64,000 nucleotides of DNA, taken from contig CABQLM010000004.1 of the NCBI GenBank assembly GCA_902465105.1, forward strand, positions 5,895-69,894. Direction: 5' to 3'. The DNA comes from an uncultured Collinsella sp. (GTDB lineage Bacteria > Actinomycetota > Coriobacteriia > Coriobacteriales > Coriobacteriaceae). Below are positions 8,589 to 16,903 of this stretch, one piece after another. The position numbers and the translations under genes were made by a program. The notes beneath the pieces are model-generated. The model was given only the letters and a program-made list of their open reading frames with translations. It did no database searches and was not told where the DNA came from. Every line of letters begins with the position of its first letter. Position 1 is the first letter of the stretch.

Positions 8589-8849
8589 CTATTTGGCCTT
8601 GTGGCCACGGAACGTACGAGTCGGCGCGAACTCGCCGAGCTTGTGACCAACCATGGACTCGGTAACATACACGGGCACATGCTTGCGGCCGTCGTGGACG
8701 GCGATGGTGTGACCAACCATCTCGGGGAAGATGGTGGACGCGCGGGACCAAGTCTTCACGACGTCCTTCTTGCCAGCCTCGTTCATCGCGGTGATACGCG
8801 AGAGAAGGCGAGTCTCCACGAACGGGCCCTTTTTGAGACTTCTGCTCAT
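8589..8849 (-). CDS. rpsS: 30S ribosomal protein S19
   Basis: 86 residues, beginning [15 protein letters not shown] and ending with the family motif [17 protein letters not shown]19 forms a complex with S13 in the head of the 30S subunit near the A and P sites. Length is slightly below the usual 92-93 because the C-terminal tail is short. Confidence 0.98.
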   Translation of the reverse strand: MSRSLKKGPFVETRLLSRITAMNEAGKKDVVKTWSRASTIFPEMVGHTIAVHDGRKHVPVYVTESMVGHKLGEFAPTRTFRGHKAK

Positions 8850-8881
8850 AAGTGCTTTCTCCTAAAACTCGGTATCCGAAA

Positions 8882-9712
8882 TTACTTCTTACGGCGACGA
8901 ATGATGTGCTGGTTCGAGACCTTCTTCTTCTTGCGCGTACGAAGGCCCTTCGTCGGCTTACCCCAGGGGGTAACGGAGGGACGACCAGAAGTGTGGTTCT
9001 TGCCCTCGCCACCGCCGTGCGGGTGGTCGACAGGGTTCATGACGGTACCGCGGACGGTCGGGCGCACGTTCATGTGACGCTTACGGCCGGCCTTGCCGAT
9101 GACGATGTTGGCGTGATCGGCGTTGCCGACCTCACCGACGGTGGCGCGGCAGGTAACGAGGATGCGGCGCATCTCGGAGGAAGGCATACGGACGATGGCG
9201 TACTTGCCCTCCTTACCCATCAGCTGGCAGGAGTTACCGGCGGAACGGGCAATAGCAGCGCCCTTGCCCGGCTGGAACTCGACGGCGTGGATGAGCGTAC
9301 CGACGGGGATGTCGGCGAGGGGCAGAGCGTTGCCCGGCTTGATGTCGGCGTCAGAACCGGACATGATGGTCTGACCGACCTCGAGGCCCTTGGGGGCCAG
9401 GATGTAGCGCTTCTCACCGTCTGCGTAGTGCAGCAGAGCGATGCGAGCGGAACGGTTCGGATCGTACTCGATCGTGGCAACCTTGGCGGGCACGCCGTCC
9501 TTGTTGCGCTTGAAGTCGATCACGCGGTAACGACGCTTCACGCCGCCGCCCTGGTGGCGGGTGGTGATGCGACCGTTGTTGTTACGACCGGCCTTCTTGG
9601 GCAGGGGCTCGAGAAGAGACTTCTCGGGCTTGGTGCAGGTGATCTCGGAGAAATCGGAGATCGTCTGCCAACGCCTACCAGCGGAGGTCGGCTTAAGGTG
9701 CTTTACAGCCAT
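8882..9712 (-). CDS. rplB: 50S ribosomal protein L2
   Basis: 276 residues, starting [12 protein letters not shown] with AAAGGGA upstream; a 25-codon upstream extension of the open frame lacks a good ribosome site and L2 similarity. The signature near the C-terminus ([14 protein letters not shown]) is intact, including the histidine important for peptidyl transfer. A long structured gap (179 bp) separates it from rplW. Confidence 0.97.
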   Translation of the reverse strand: MAVKHLKPTSAGRRWQTISDFSEITCTKPEKSLLEPLPKKAGRNNNGRITTRHQGGGVKRRYRVIDFKRNKDGVPAKVATIEYDPNRSARIALLHYADGEKRYILAPKGLEVGQTIMSGSDADIKPGNALPLADIPVGTLIHAVEFQPGKGAAIARSAGNSCQLMGKEGKYAIVRMPSSEMRRILVTCRATVGEVGNADHANIVIGKAGRKRHMNVRPTVRGTVMNPVDHPHGGGEGKNHTSGRPSVTPWGKPTKGLRTRKKKKVSNQHIIRRRKK

Positions 9713-9737
9713 TACAATCCCTTTCAATAGGAATCCG

Positions 9738-9880
9738 TTAGCCATCGCAGACAGGGATTCGAGGTTCTGCCTCGGGTGCGATGACACCGGACGTATACAC
9801 GGTTCCGGGCGTGTCCATTTTATACACCCAAAACCTTGAGCTCTCGCCTCCCCTATTTGGGAGGCATGAGCTCACTCAAC
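9738..9880 (-). promoter_or_regulatory. Structured gap between rplW and rplB
   Basis: On the minus strand two hairpins can form. One (9838-9873) has GAGCTC ends and a GCCTCCC/GGGAGGC stem, followed by GGTTTT. The second (9743-9783) has a 7-bp outer stem CATCGCA/TGCGATG and an inner GAGG/CCTC hairpin. Between them lies a GTATACACGG..CGGGCG motif also found upstream of rplC. It may be an attenuator, an autoregulatory leader for L2 or an internal promoter region. Confidence 0.4.
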
Positions 9881-9891
9881 AGCAGCGAGTC

Positions 9892-10179
9892 TTAGGCCTG
9901 GTTGCCAAAGACCTCGATGGTGTCGCCCTCGGCCAGCGTGACGATGGCCTTCTTCCAAGAACGGGTCTTGCCGGCGACATAGCGCACGCGCTTGGACTTG
10001 GGCTTGACCGTCAGGGTGTTCACGCGAACTACCTTGACGCCGAAGATCTCCTCGACAGCGTCCTTGATCTGATACTTGTTAGCATCCTTGGCGACCTCGA
10101 ACGTGTACTTGTTCAGCTCCATACCGGAGAAGGAACGCTCGGACACGATCGGACGGATGATGATCTCGTGGGCGGTCAT
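9892..10179 (-). CDS. rplW: 50S ribosomal protein L23
   Basis: 95 residues, starting MTAHEIIIRPIVSERSF, with the L23 signature VRYVAGKTRSWKKAIVTL near the C-terminus. L23 forms the docking site for trigger factor and SRP at the exit tunnel. It directly abuts rplD with no gap. Confidence 0.97.
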   Translation of the reverse strand: MTAHEIIIRPIVSERSFSGMELNKYTFEVAKDANKYQIKDAVEEIFGVKVVRVNTLTVKPKSKRVRYVAGKTRSWKKAIVTLAEGDTIEVFGNQA

Positions 10180-10806
10180 TTATGCAAGCACCTCCCCGAA
10201 GTGAGCGGCGATGTCGGCGGGCATCAGCACGGCGTTGTTGTTGACGAGATCGTAGGTGTTGGCCTCGTCGGCAGTGATGATGAACGTCTTGGGAATGTTG
10301 CGGAACGACAGGTAGGCGTTGACGTCCTCATCACGAACGATGATGGTCAGACGCTTGCCCTCAAGGCCGAGAGCCTTGAGCATGGCAACGGCAGCCTTGG
10401 TGGAAGGCTTCTCGAAGCCGTAGTCGTCGACGAGCACGAGCTCGCCATCGGCCAGCTTGGCGGACAGCGCGGAGCGCATAGCCAGCTTGACCTCCTTGTT
10501 GTTCATACGCTTAGCGTAGGAACGGGGCTTGGGGGCGAAGACAACGCCACCGTGACGCCACTGGGCAGCACGGATGGAACCCTGGCGGGCACGGCCGGTG
10601 CCCTTCTGACGCCAAGGCTTCTTGCCGCCACCGGAAACCTCAGAGCGGCCCTTAGCAGACTGGGTGCCCTGACGCCAAGAGGCCATCTGGCACTTGACGA
10701 TGTGGTGCATAACGTGGATGTTCGGCTCGATGCCGTACACCTCAGCGGCGAGCTCGGCCTCGGCGACCTTCTTGCCCTCGCTGTTCTTTACTTCAAACTT
10801 TGCCAT
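10180..10806 (-). CDS. rplD: 50S ribosomal protein L4
   Basis: 208 residues with the central tunnel loop (QKGTGRARQGSIRAAQWRHGG) and a C-terminal globular part. L4 lines the exit tunnel and in some bacteria represses its own operon. It directly precedes rplW. Confidence 0.97.
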   Translation of the reverse strand: MAKFEVKNSEGKKVAEAELAAEVYGIEPNIHVMHHIVKCQMASWRQGTQSAKGRSEVSGGGKKPWRQKGTGRARQGSIRAAQWRHGGVVFAPKPRSYAKRMNNKEVKLAMRSALSAKLADGELVLVDDYGFEKPSTKAAVAMLKALGLEGKRLTIIVRDEDVNAYLSFRNIPKTFIITADEANTYDLVNNNAVLMPADIAAHFGEVLA

Positions 10807-10852
10807 TTAAGTGTTCTCCTTGGTATGACGCTGGGCTAAATGGGCTGGGCCC

Positions 10853-11464
10853 TTAGGCCATACGGATGGCGACGAGACCATTCTTGGCACCCGGGACAGC
10901 GCCCTTGACCAAGATGAGGTTCTGCTCGGCATCGATGCGGACAACGGAAAGGTTCTTGACGGTAACGCGCTCGTTACCCATGTGACCGGCCATCTTGACG
11001 CCCTTGAGGACGCGCGCAGGATAGGCGCACTGACCGATAGAACCGGGGTGACGCTGGAAGTGAGAACCATGCGTCATAGGACCGCGGCGCTGACCCCAGC
11101 GCTTGATGCGACCCTGGAAGCCCTTACCCTTGGAGGTACCGATGACGTCGACCTTCTCGACATCAGCGAAATCAGCGACGGTGACGATCTCGCCGACCTT
11201 GTGCTCCTCGCCGTTCTCGACGCGGACCTCACGAAGGAAACGGACAGGCTCGACGCCAGCCTTGGCGAAGTGACCAGCCATGGGCTTGTTCACGTTCTTG
11301 GCCTTGATGTCGCCGAAACCGATCTGGACGGCGTCATAGCCGTCGGTTGCCTGAGTTTTAACCTGCGAGACAGCGCAGGGGCCAGCCTGGATGACCGTGA
11401 CGGGAACGACGTTATCGTTCTCGTCCCAAACCTGGGTCATGCCAATCTTGCGGCCGAGAATCAT
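10853..11464 (-). CDS. rplC: 50S ribosomal protein L3
   Basis: About 203 residues from the ATG of [15 protein letters not shown]; a TTG nine bases further upstream is an alternative start. Neither has a strong ribosome site. The family motif [20 protein letters not shown] is present. L3 reaches the peptidyl-transferase centre. It is the first gene of this operon; rpsJ, normally before rplC, is at 25599-25907. Confidence 0.96.
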   Translation of the reverse strand: MILGRKIGMTQVWDENDNVVPVTVIQAGPCAVSQVKTQATDGYDAVQIGFGDIKAKNVNKPMAGHFAKAGVEPVRFLREVRVENGEEHKVGEIVTVADFADVEKVDVIGTSKGKGFQGRIKRWGQRRGPMTHGSHFQRHPGSIGQCAYPARVLKGVKMAGHMGNERVTVKNLSVVRIDAEQNLILVKGAVPGAKNGLVAIRMA

Positions 11465-11569
11465 GCTGATCAAGATATGATCCCAACTCTCGCGTGGTCT
11501 TGGGACAATGCGTACACCACCGAGCGTACGCCCCTAGAGGACCACTACTTACACGACGTGCTCCCCAGC

Positions 11570-11597
11570 CTTGTATTTCGCCCGGACTACCTGACAA
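11570..11597 (-). promoter_or_regulatory. Candidate promoter for the rplC operon
   Basis: On the minus strand TTGTCA is followed after 16 bases by TACAAG. This places the start about 100 bp before rplC. The -10 is imperfect, and a TATACT hexamer further upstream (about 11657-11662) is an alternative without a good -35. Confidence 0.35.
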
Positions 11598-11732
11598 CCC
11601 TATTAAGCAGGCATTTTGTCCAGCCAGAATACTCCCCTGGTTTCACACAGCTGTTTAGTATACACGGCTGCGGGCGTATCCATCGAGATTCATATTTCAC
11701 TCACATTGTTTACGCAGGTAAAGTGCGTGTCA

Positions 11733-11897
11733 CGTTCCCAGTGTGCGGCGGAGGGGGCGGGCCTGAGACATATTAAGGTTGCTGCTCTACAGTCCTGCTC
11801 ACGACGGAGAGCACATTAAGTGCTCTCCTGTTCGTGCGGAACTCGCGACAACCTTAATATGTCTCAGGCCCGCCCCCTCCGCCGCACACTGGGAACG
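11733..11897. repeat. Giant hairpin element A upstream of rplC
   Basis: A perfect 49-bp inverted repeat (11733-11781 and 11849-11897) encloses a 67-nt core. The core begins CTGCTCTACAGTCCTG and ends TGCGGAACTCGCGA; in its centre GGAGAGCAC pairs with GTGCTCTCC across ATTAA. The core is shared with elements B (29216-29360) and C (42244-42373), but the arms are unrelated. It begins 34 bp past the histidine phosphatase stop and lies upstream of the rplC promoter region. There is no U-tract. Confidence 0.9.
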
Positions 11898-11931
11898 CCA
11901 CGTTGATGCCTGCTTAACTCTGCTCGCTCAG

Positions 11932-12558
11932 CTAATTACTTTGTTGGGGGTCCACTATTTGCTGGAGGGTGAACTTACATTGATGGGGCTCGCCTTCCGC
12001 TTGTGGCTTTGCCTCATCGAAATCGAAGATCATGATGGCGCAGTTGGGGAGTTTTGCTGGGAGCTCGAAGTCCTCTGGGGCTGCAGCCTTGATGAATTGG
12101 CGGCTGGCGCTGCCGTGACTTACTGCTAGGAGGGTCTCGATGCCCTCGGAGCCCATGAGATTGGTGAGGGTGTCTACCATGCGCTCTTGCAGCGCGCGGC
12201 TTCCTTCTCCTCCGAAGGGGACCAGGTCCTCGCCTGGATCCCAGACGTCGGTGGGCAGCGCGTCGTGGGGGCCTTCTTCAAAGGAGCCGTAGCAGCGCTC
12301 GATGATGCCTTCGCAGGGCTCGACGGCTGCGTCCGGGCCAAGGAGTTCGGTTGCGACGAGGCTTGCCGTGTCCATGGCTCGGCCTAAGGGCGAAGAGACC
12401 ACTTTATCGGGGACGACGCCGTGGGCCTTGAGCCATGCGGCTGCCATTCCCGCTTGCTTGCGGCCCAGGTCGGTCAACGGTGAATCACAGCGGCCCTGGA
12501 CCAGCTTTTTGACGTTGAATTCCGTCTGGCCGTGGCGGAGTAGATACAGTTTCTTCAT
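11932..12558 (-). CDS. Histidine phosphatase superfamily protein
   Basis: 208 residues with the catalytic LRHGQTEFN motif at residues 7-15 and the second histidine in VSHGSASR. GGGGAGAGC precedes the ATG. The family (phosphoglycerate mutase-like) transfers or hydrolyses phosphate through a phosphohistidine. Small members include 2,3-bisphosphoglycerate-dependent mutases, cobalamin-pathway CobC and broad phosphatases. No neighbour narrows the substrate. Confidence 0.9.
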   Translation of the reverse strand: MKKLYLLRHGQTEFNVKKLVQGRCDSPLTDLGRKQAGMAAAWLKAHGVVPDKVVSSPLGRAMDTASLVATELLGPDAAVEPCEGIIERCYGSFEEGPHDALPTDVWDPGEDLVPFGGEGSRALQERMVDTLTNLMGSEGIETLLAVSHGSASRQFIKAAAPEDFELPAKLPNCAIMIFDFDEAKPQAEGEPHQCKFTLQQIVDPQQSN

Positions 12559-12597
12559 GCTCTCCCCTTCTGCTTCAGTTACCTTGCTGGCACAGCC

Positions 12598-13780
12598 CTA
12601 CTCGCGGGTATGGCCTACGTAGTCTTCGTCGATCGTAATCTTGGCGACCGACTTGGGATATTCCGATTCGACCCTCTGGGCCAGCGCGTGCTTTACGTCT
12701 TCGGCACTCATCTGTAGATCCGAGGGACGCACGCAGTCAAAGATCACGTTGGTGTGCGTAGGACCCGGCACACAGCGCAAATCATGAATCGAGAGGCGGC
12801 TATCGATCTGTTGGGAGGCGGCTATCGATCTGTTGGGCCATGGCGTGAATGCGCAAGCGCATGCTCGCCACCTTGGGGTCATCGGTCACGATGGGATCGT
12901 AGTGAAGCGTGACAATCATGCCGTCTTCGTCCCTAAACGACTGCTCGATGTTATCGAGCGTGTCGTGACTTTCCAGCGGGCTGGCCTCGGCCGCCATCTC
13001 GGCGTGAGCGCTTGCGAACTTCCTGCCCGGGCCGTAGTCGTGAACCATCAAATCGTGAACGCCCAAAACGCCGGGGTAGCTCATGATCTTGTCTCGAATG
13101 TGCTTGACCAGCTTAGGATCGGGCGACTGACCCAAAAGCGGGCTCACCGTATCCTGGATGAGTTCAAAACCGCTCCAGCCAATATAGGCGCCAACGGCAA
13201 GGCCGACCCATGCGTCAAGATTGATGTGCGTCACCTGCGAAACAATTGCGCACGCTAACACGGCGCCTGTGGCAAGGACATCGTTCTTGGAATCCTGCGC
13301 GGTCGCATGCAGCGTCTCGGACTCAATGCGATCGCCGAGCTTTTGGTTGAGGGCCGCCATCCACAGCTTAACAACCATCGAAAGCACAAGGACCGCCACC
13401 AGGGCAAGCGAGAACTCGACAGGCTCGGGGTGAATGACGCGCTCAACCGAGGACTTCACCAGCTCAACGCCAATCAGCAGCACGAGTGCCGCTACGACCA
13501 GACCCGAGAGATACTCGTAGCGACCGTGGCCGTAAGGATGCTCGGGATCGGCCGGCTTGCTCGCCAGCTTAAAGCCCAGCACGCTCACGATATTCGAGCT
13601 GGCATCGGACAGGTTGTTCATGGCATCCGCCACGATCGAAACCGATCCCGACAGCACACCAATTGCGCCCTTCGCAGCACAAAGCGCAACATTGGCGACA
13701 ATACACACCACGCCCGTCAACGTGCCCACGCGCGCACGGTCGCCCCGCGCACACTTAACAATCCACTCGACCATCTGCAT
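12598..13780 (-). pseudogene. Cation diffusion facilitator transporter, frameshifted
   Basis: The main frame (12800-13780, 326 aa) begins with a CDF membrane part of about six helices containing the metal-site segment VADAMNNLSD and ends with a cytoplasmic ZT-dimer domain. It stops early after AQQIDSRLP. The missing tail (…HTNVIFDCVRPSDL…) continues in another frame down to 12598. The break is exactly at two tandem copies of a 22-bp unit (12793-12814 and 12815-12836); deleting one copy restores a single frame of about 387 residues. Either the gene is broken at the extreme C-terminal domain, or the duplication is an assembly error. Family substrates are Zn, Fe, Mn or Co. Confidence 0.85.
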
Positions 13781-13852
13781 CCGCCCCCACGGTACTACCT
13801 ATATATCTATGGCTCAAACGGATTGTAGTGTAGCCACTTTGTCCCCCAGATA

Positions 13853-13883
13853 CAAAAAGCCGCGACCCACACGGGCCACGGCC
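13853..13883 (-). terminator. Terminator after the PTS EIIC gene
   Basis: On the minus strand a GCCGTGGCCC/GGGTCGCGGC stem with a four-base loop is followed by TTTTTG. It lies 41 bp past the EIIC stop. Confidence 0.7.
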
Positions 13884-13923
13884 TTGGAACATGTCAATGG
13901 AATCGTCCTTTTGTCGCACAGGT

Positions 13924-15138
13924 TTATGCGCTTGCTTCAGCAGCGCTCGCCATCGTTTCGGGCGAATCGGCTTCGTCTTCTGTCGCCTGCCCCTTCGTCG
14001 GCACCACACCAAAGCAGTAGCTCAGCGCCGCAGACACCGCAAATGACACACCGCCGGCAGCGCAGCACCACAGCAGGTTCGAGATACCGCCCGTGGCAAA
14101 GCCAATGACCATGAGGACATTCGTCATGCCGATGGTATAGGCCGTAACGTGGCCCACGGCTGCAACAAGGCCTCCGATGGCGCCGCCGATGGCCATACAT
14201 GTGAGGCACCTGCCGTATTTGAAGCCGCAGCCGTACAGCGCCGGCTCGCTTACGCCACCAAGTACGCCCGAGATCGAGTAGCCCAGCATAAGCGCCTTCT
14301 CGTCCTTATCCGCAACGCGAAGCGACGCGCCAAAGGGCATGCCCCAAACGGCGAACGTTGCCATCGTCGCGGCAATCAGGATGCACGAATCCGTTCCCAC
14401 ACTCATAAACTGCGCATAGGCAAGCGATAGGACAACGTTGCTGACACCCGCGATCTTAAGGAACTCCCAGCCCGCGGCAAGCCCCATGAGCGTGAGCAGC
14501 GACACGATGCCACCGGAATTGCCAAGCATAAACATAAGCTGGCCCAACAGCATGCCCAGATAGCTGCCCGCCGGCGCCGTAATGCACAGCGAAACTGGAA
14601 CCATGACAAGCATGGTTGCAAACGGAACAAACGAAAACGCCACGGCCTTAGGGATAACGCGCTGAAAGAAACACTCCACTCGCCATAGCACGGGCACCGA
14701 GATGAGAACCGGAATAACAGTCGTCGTGTAATCGTTGGCCGGCGCGGGAAGCAGACCATACACGGAAGTCATCGATGCCCCCGTCGTCGATGCGGCATCG
14801 ACGAGCTTAAGCAGATCGGGCGCAATCAATACGCCGCCCAGCATCATACCCAGCTGCTCCGAGCAACCGAGCTGGCGGGCGGCCGCCCAACCAAGATAAA
14901 TGGGCAAAAAGTAGTAGCCGGCGTTATAGAGCCAACTGTAGAACAGGCGATAGATTTCGGAATCGGCAGACCACAGGCCCAGCATGCCTTCGCCCATAAT
15001 GACGGCGACGGTGCGAAACAACGCCGCGCAGACAATAAAGGGCAGCGCCGACATCATGCTTTTGGACAGATAGTCCACCACGGCCATGGCATTTGACGAA
15101 ACCGTCGTTGTAAACGAGGTGTTAGAAACTTGTGACAT
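13924..15138 (-). CDS. PTS sugar transporter EIIC subunit, beta-glucoside-like
   Basis: About 404 residues from the ATG of MSQVSNTSF, with AAAGG upstream; the longer open frame is an extension without family similarity. About ten hydrophobic segments fill the protein. The segment GGVSEPALYG matches the conserved substrate-site motif of the glucose/glucoside EIIC superfamily. There is no EIIB or EIIA domain and none nearby, so it must work with components encoded elsewhere. The C-terminus is a short acidic tail. Sugar specificity is not predictable. Confidence 0.85.
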   Translation of the reverse strand: MSQVSNTSFTTTVSSNAMAVVDYLSKSMMSALPFIVCAALFRTVAVIMGEGMLGLWSADSEIYRLFYSWLYNAGYYFLPIYLGWAAARQLGCSEQLGMMLGGVLIAPDLLKLVDAASTTGASMTSVYGLLPAPANDYTTTVIPVLISVPVLWRVECFFQRVIPKAVAFSFVPFATMLVMVPVSLCITAPAGSYLGMLLGQLMFMLGNSGGIVSLLTLMGLAAGWEFLKIAGVSNVVLSLAYAQFMSVGTDSCILIAATMATFAVWGMPFGASLRVADKDEKALMLGYSISGVLGGVSEPALYGCGFKYGRCLTCMAIGGAIGGLVAAVGHVTAYTIGMTNVLMVIGFATGGISNLLWCCAAGGVSFAVSAALSYCFGVVPTKGQATEDEADSPETMASAAEASA

Positions 15139-15153
15139 GGAACGCCTTTCCCA

Positions 15154-15184
15154 ATGTGACATGCGGGCTGTCCCTTTGTCACAT
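15154..15184. repeat. GGGACAG-loop hairpin at the accDA end
   Basis: Eight-bp inverted repeat ATGTGACA/TGTCACAT. On the minus strand the loop reads AAGGGACAGCCCGCA. It overlaps the accDA stop codon and lies just before the EIIC start, so it belongs to the same dispersed hairpin family as at 2790-2884. Confidence 0.65.
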
Positions 15185-16903
15185 CGTGCGGTACTGACCG
15201 ATTGCGCGGTACTTTTCGTAGCGGAGGTTTGTGAGGGTCGCGTCGTCGAGCTGCCCAAGCGTATCGAAGGCATCAAATGCCGAGGACATGACGGCACCGG
15301 CGATCTCCTCATGCGACAGGCCCCTATCGTCAACAATGCCGTCGATGATGCCGAGCGCCAACAGATCGGGGGCCGTGAGCTTAAGCGCCTCGGCGGCCTC
15401 ATTCGCACGCTCGGTATCCTTCCACAGGATCGACGCACAGGCCTCGGGGCTCACGACCGAGTAGGCAGAACTCGAAAGCATAAGAATGCAGTCGGCCACG
15501 GACAGCGCCAGCGCGCCACCAGAGCCGCCCTCACCTGTCACCACCGAGACAACCGGCGTCTTAAGGCCGCTCATCTCCATAAGATTCTGGGCAATCGCCT
15601 CGCCCTGGCCGCGCTCCTCGGCACCGATGCCGCAAAACGCGCCCGAAGTATCGACCAGGCACAGAACCGGTCGACCAAACTTTTCGGCCTGGCGCATCAG
15701 GCGACGCGCTTTGCGGTAGCCCTCGGGATGCGCCATGCCAAAGTTGCGGCGCATGCGCTCTTTGGTCGTGGTGCCGCGCTCGATGGCGATGACCGTTACG
15801 GGGCGTCCGTCTTTCCAGCCAATGCCAGCCACCACAGCGGCGTCGTCGCCAAAGTAACGGTCGCCGTGCAGCTCCACAAATCCATCCAGGCCCAACGAGA
15901 TCATCTCACCCGCCGTGGCGCGATCTGCCGAGCGGGTCTGCTTAACAATCTCGAGCGCTGTTCTTGGTGCCGCCGGGCGCTTAAACAAGTGTCCCAGCTT
16001 TTTGCCGCGGCGCCCTGTATGCACAATCTCGTGCGGTGCCCCCAGGCCGGGCGCGTGCCCTTCGTGCAGCGCCAGCAGCTCGCCTACCGTGAGCGCAATC
16101 TCGCCACGCGGAACAACGGCATCGCAAAAGCCGTGCTCCAACAAAAACTCGGAGCGCTGGAATCCCTTGGGCAGGCGCTTGTGCATGTTCTGCTCGATCA
16201 CACGCGGGCCAGCAAATGCCGTCAGAGCATCGGGCTCGGCCAGGATAATGTCGCCCTCCATGGCAAAGCTCGCGGTTACGCCTCCGGTCGTGGGGTCGGT
16301 GAGCACCGTGATATACAGGCCGCCCGCCTCGCTGTGGCGTCTGACCGCCGCAGAAATCTTGGCCATCTGCATAAGCGATGTCACGCCCTCTTGCATGCGC
16401 GCACCGCCCGAAACGGTAAAGCCGACAACTGGCAATCCCAGCTCGGCCGCACGCTCAAATGCGCGACAGATCTTCTCGCCCACCACGGAACCCATCGAGC
16501 CCATCATAAAGTTGGCGTCCATAAAGAAGAGCGCCGTATCGCGACCGCAGATCTTGCCCCTGCCGCACACAACGGCATCGCGCTCGCCCGAACGCTCGCT
16601 TACGCTCTTGAGCTTGTCGGCATAGCCGGGAAACGAGAGGAAGTCCTCCGGCGCCAGATTGGCATCCCATTCCTCAAACGTGTCCTCGTCGACCGTCATG
16701 CGCATGCGCGCGCGGCCGCTCACGCGAAAGTGTTTGCCACAACGAGGGCAGACCTCGAGGTTGTCGTTCAGGCGCGCCTCATCGATCACACGGCGGCACT
16801 CCGGGCACTTGATAAACACGTGGCGCGTGGGAAACTCGGCGCACGACTCGGTCATCGGTCCCTCGAGGACGTTGACCGTCTTCGCTTTTCTATTCTTCAG
16901 CAT
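15179..16903 (-). CDS. accDA: Fused acetyl-CoA carboxyltransferase beta-alpha (AccD-AccA)
   Basis: 574 residues. The N-terminal half is AccD-like, with a four-cysteine zinc finger (C33, C36, C52, C55) and the FTVSGGARMQEG carboxyltransferase motif. The C-terminal half (from about residue 315) is AccA-like with VTGEGGSGGALAL. In most bacteria these are separate genes; fusion fixes a 1:1 ratio. The enzyme moves the carboxyl group from biotin on AccB to acetyl-CoA, giving malonyl-CoA. Its start overlaps the accC stop by 14 bp. It is the last gene of the fatty-acid operon. Confidence 0.95.
   Translation of the reverse strand: MLKNRKAKTVNVLEGPMTESCAEFPTRHVFIKCPECRRVIDEARLNDNLEVCPRCGKHFRVSGRARMRMTVDEDTFEEWDANLAPEDFLSFPGYADKLKSVSERSGERDAVVCGRGKICGRDTALFFMDANFMMGSMGSVVGEKICRAFERAAELGLPVVGFTVSGGARMQEGVTSLMQMAKISAAVRRHSEAGGLYITVLTDPTTGGVTASFAMEGDIILAEPDALTAFAGPRVIEQNMHKRLPKGFQRSEFLLEHGFCDAVVPRGEIALTVGELLALHEGHAPGLGAPHEIVHTGRRGKKLGHLFKRPAAPRTALEIVKQTRSADRATAGEMISLGLDGFVELHGDRYFGDDAAVVAGIGWKDGRPVTVIAIERGTTTKERMRRNFGMAHPEGYRKARRLMRQAEKFGRPVLCLVDTSGAFCGIGAEERGQGEAIAQNLMEMSGLKTPVVSVVTGEGGSGGALALSVADCILMLSSSAYSVVSPEACASILWKDTERANEAAEALKLTAPDLLALGIIDGIVDDRGLSHEEIAGAVMSSAFDAFDTLGQLDDATLTNLRYEKYRAIGQYRTM

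Noticed and set aside
11733-11897. Ordinary intrinsic terminator for the histidine phosphatase gene
   Set aside because: Stem is far too long, the core is conserved and there is no T-tract on either strand; termination as a side effect remains possible.
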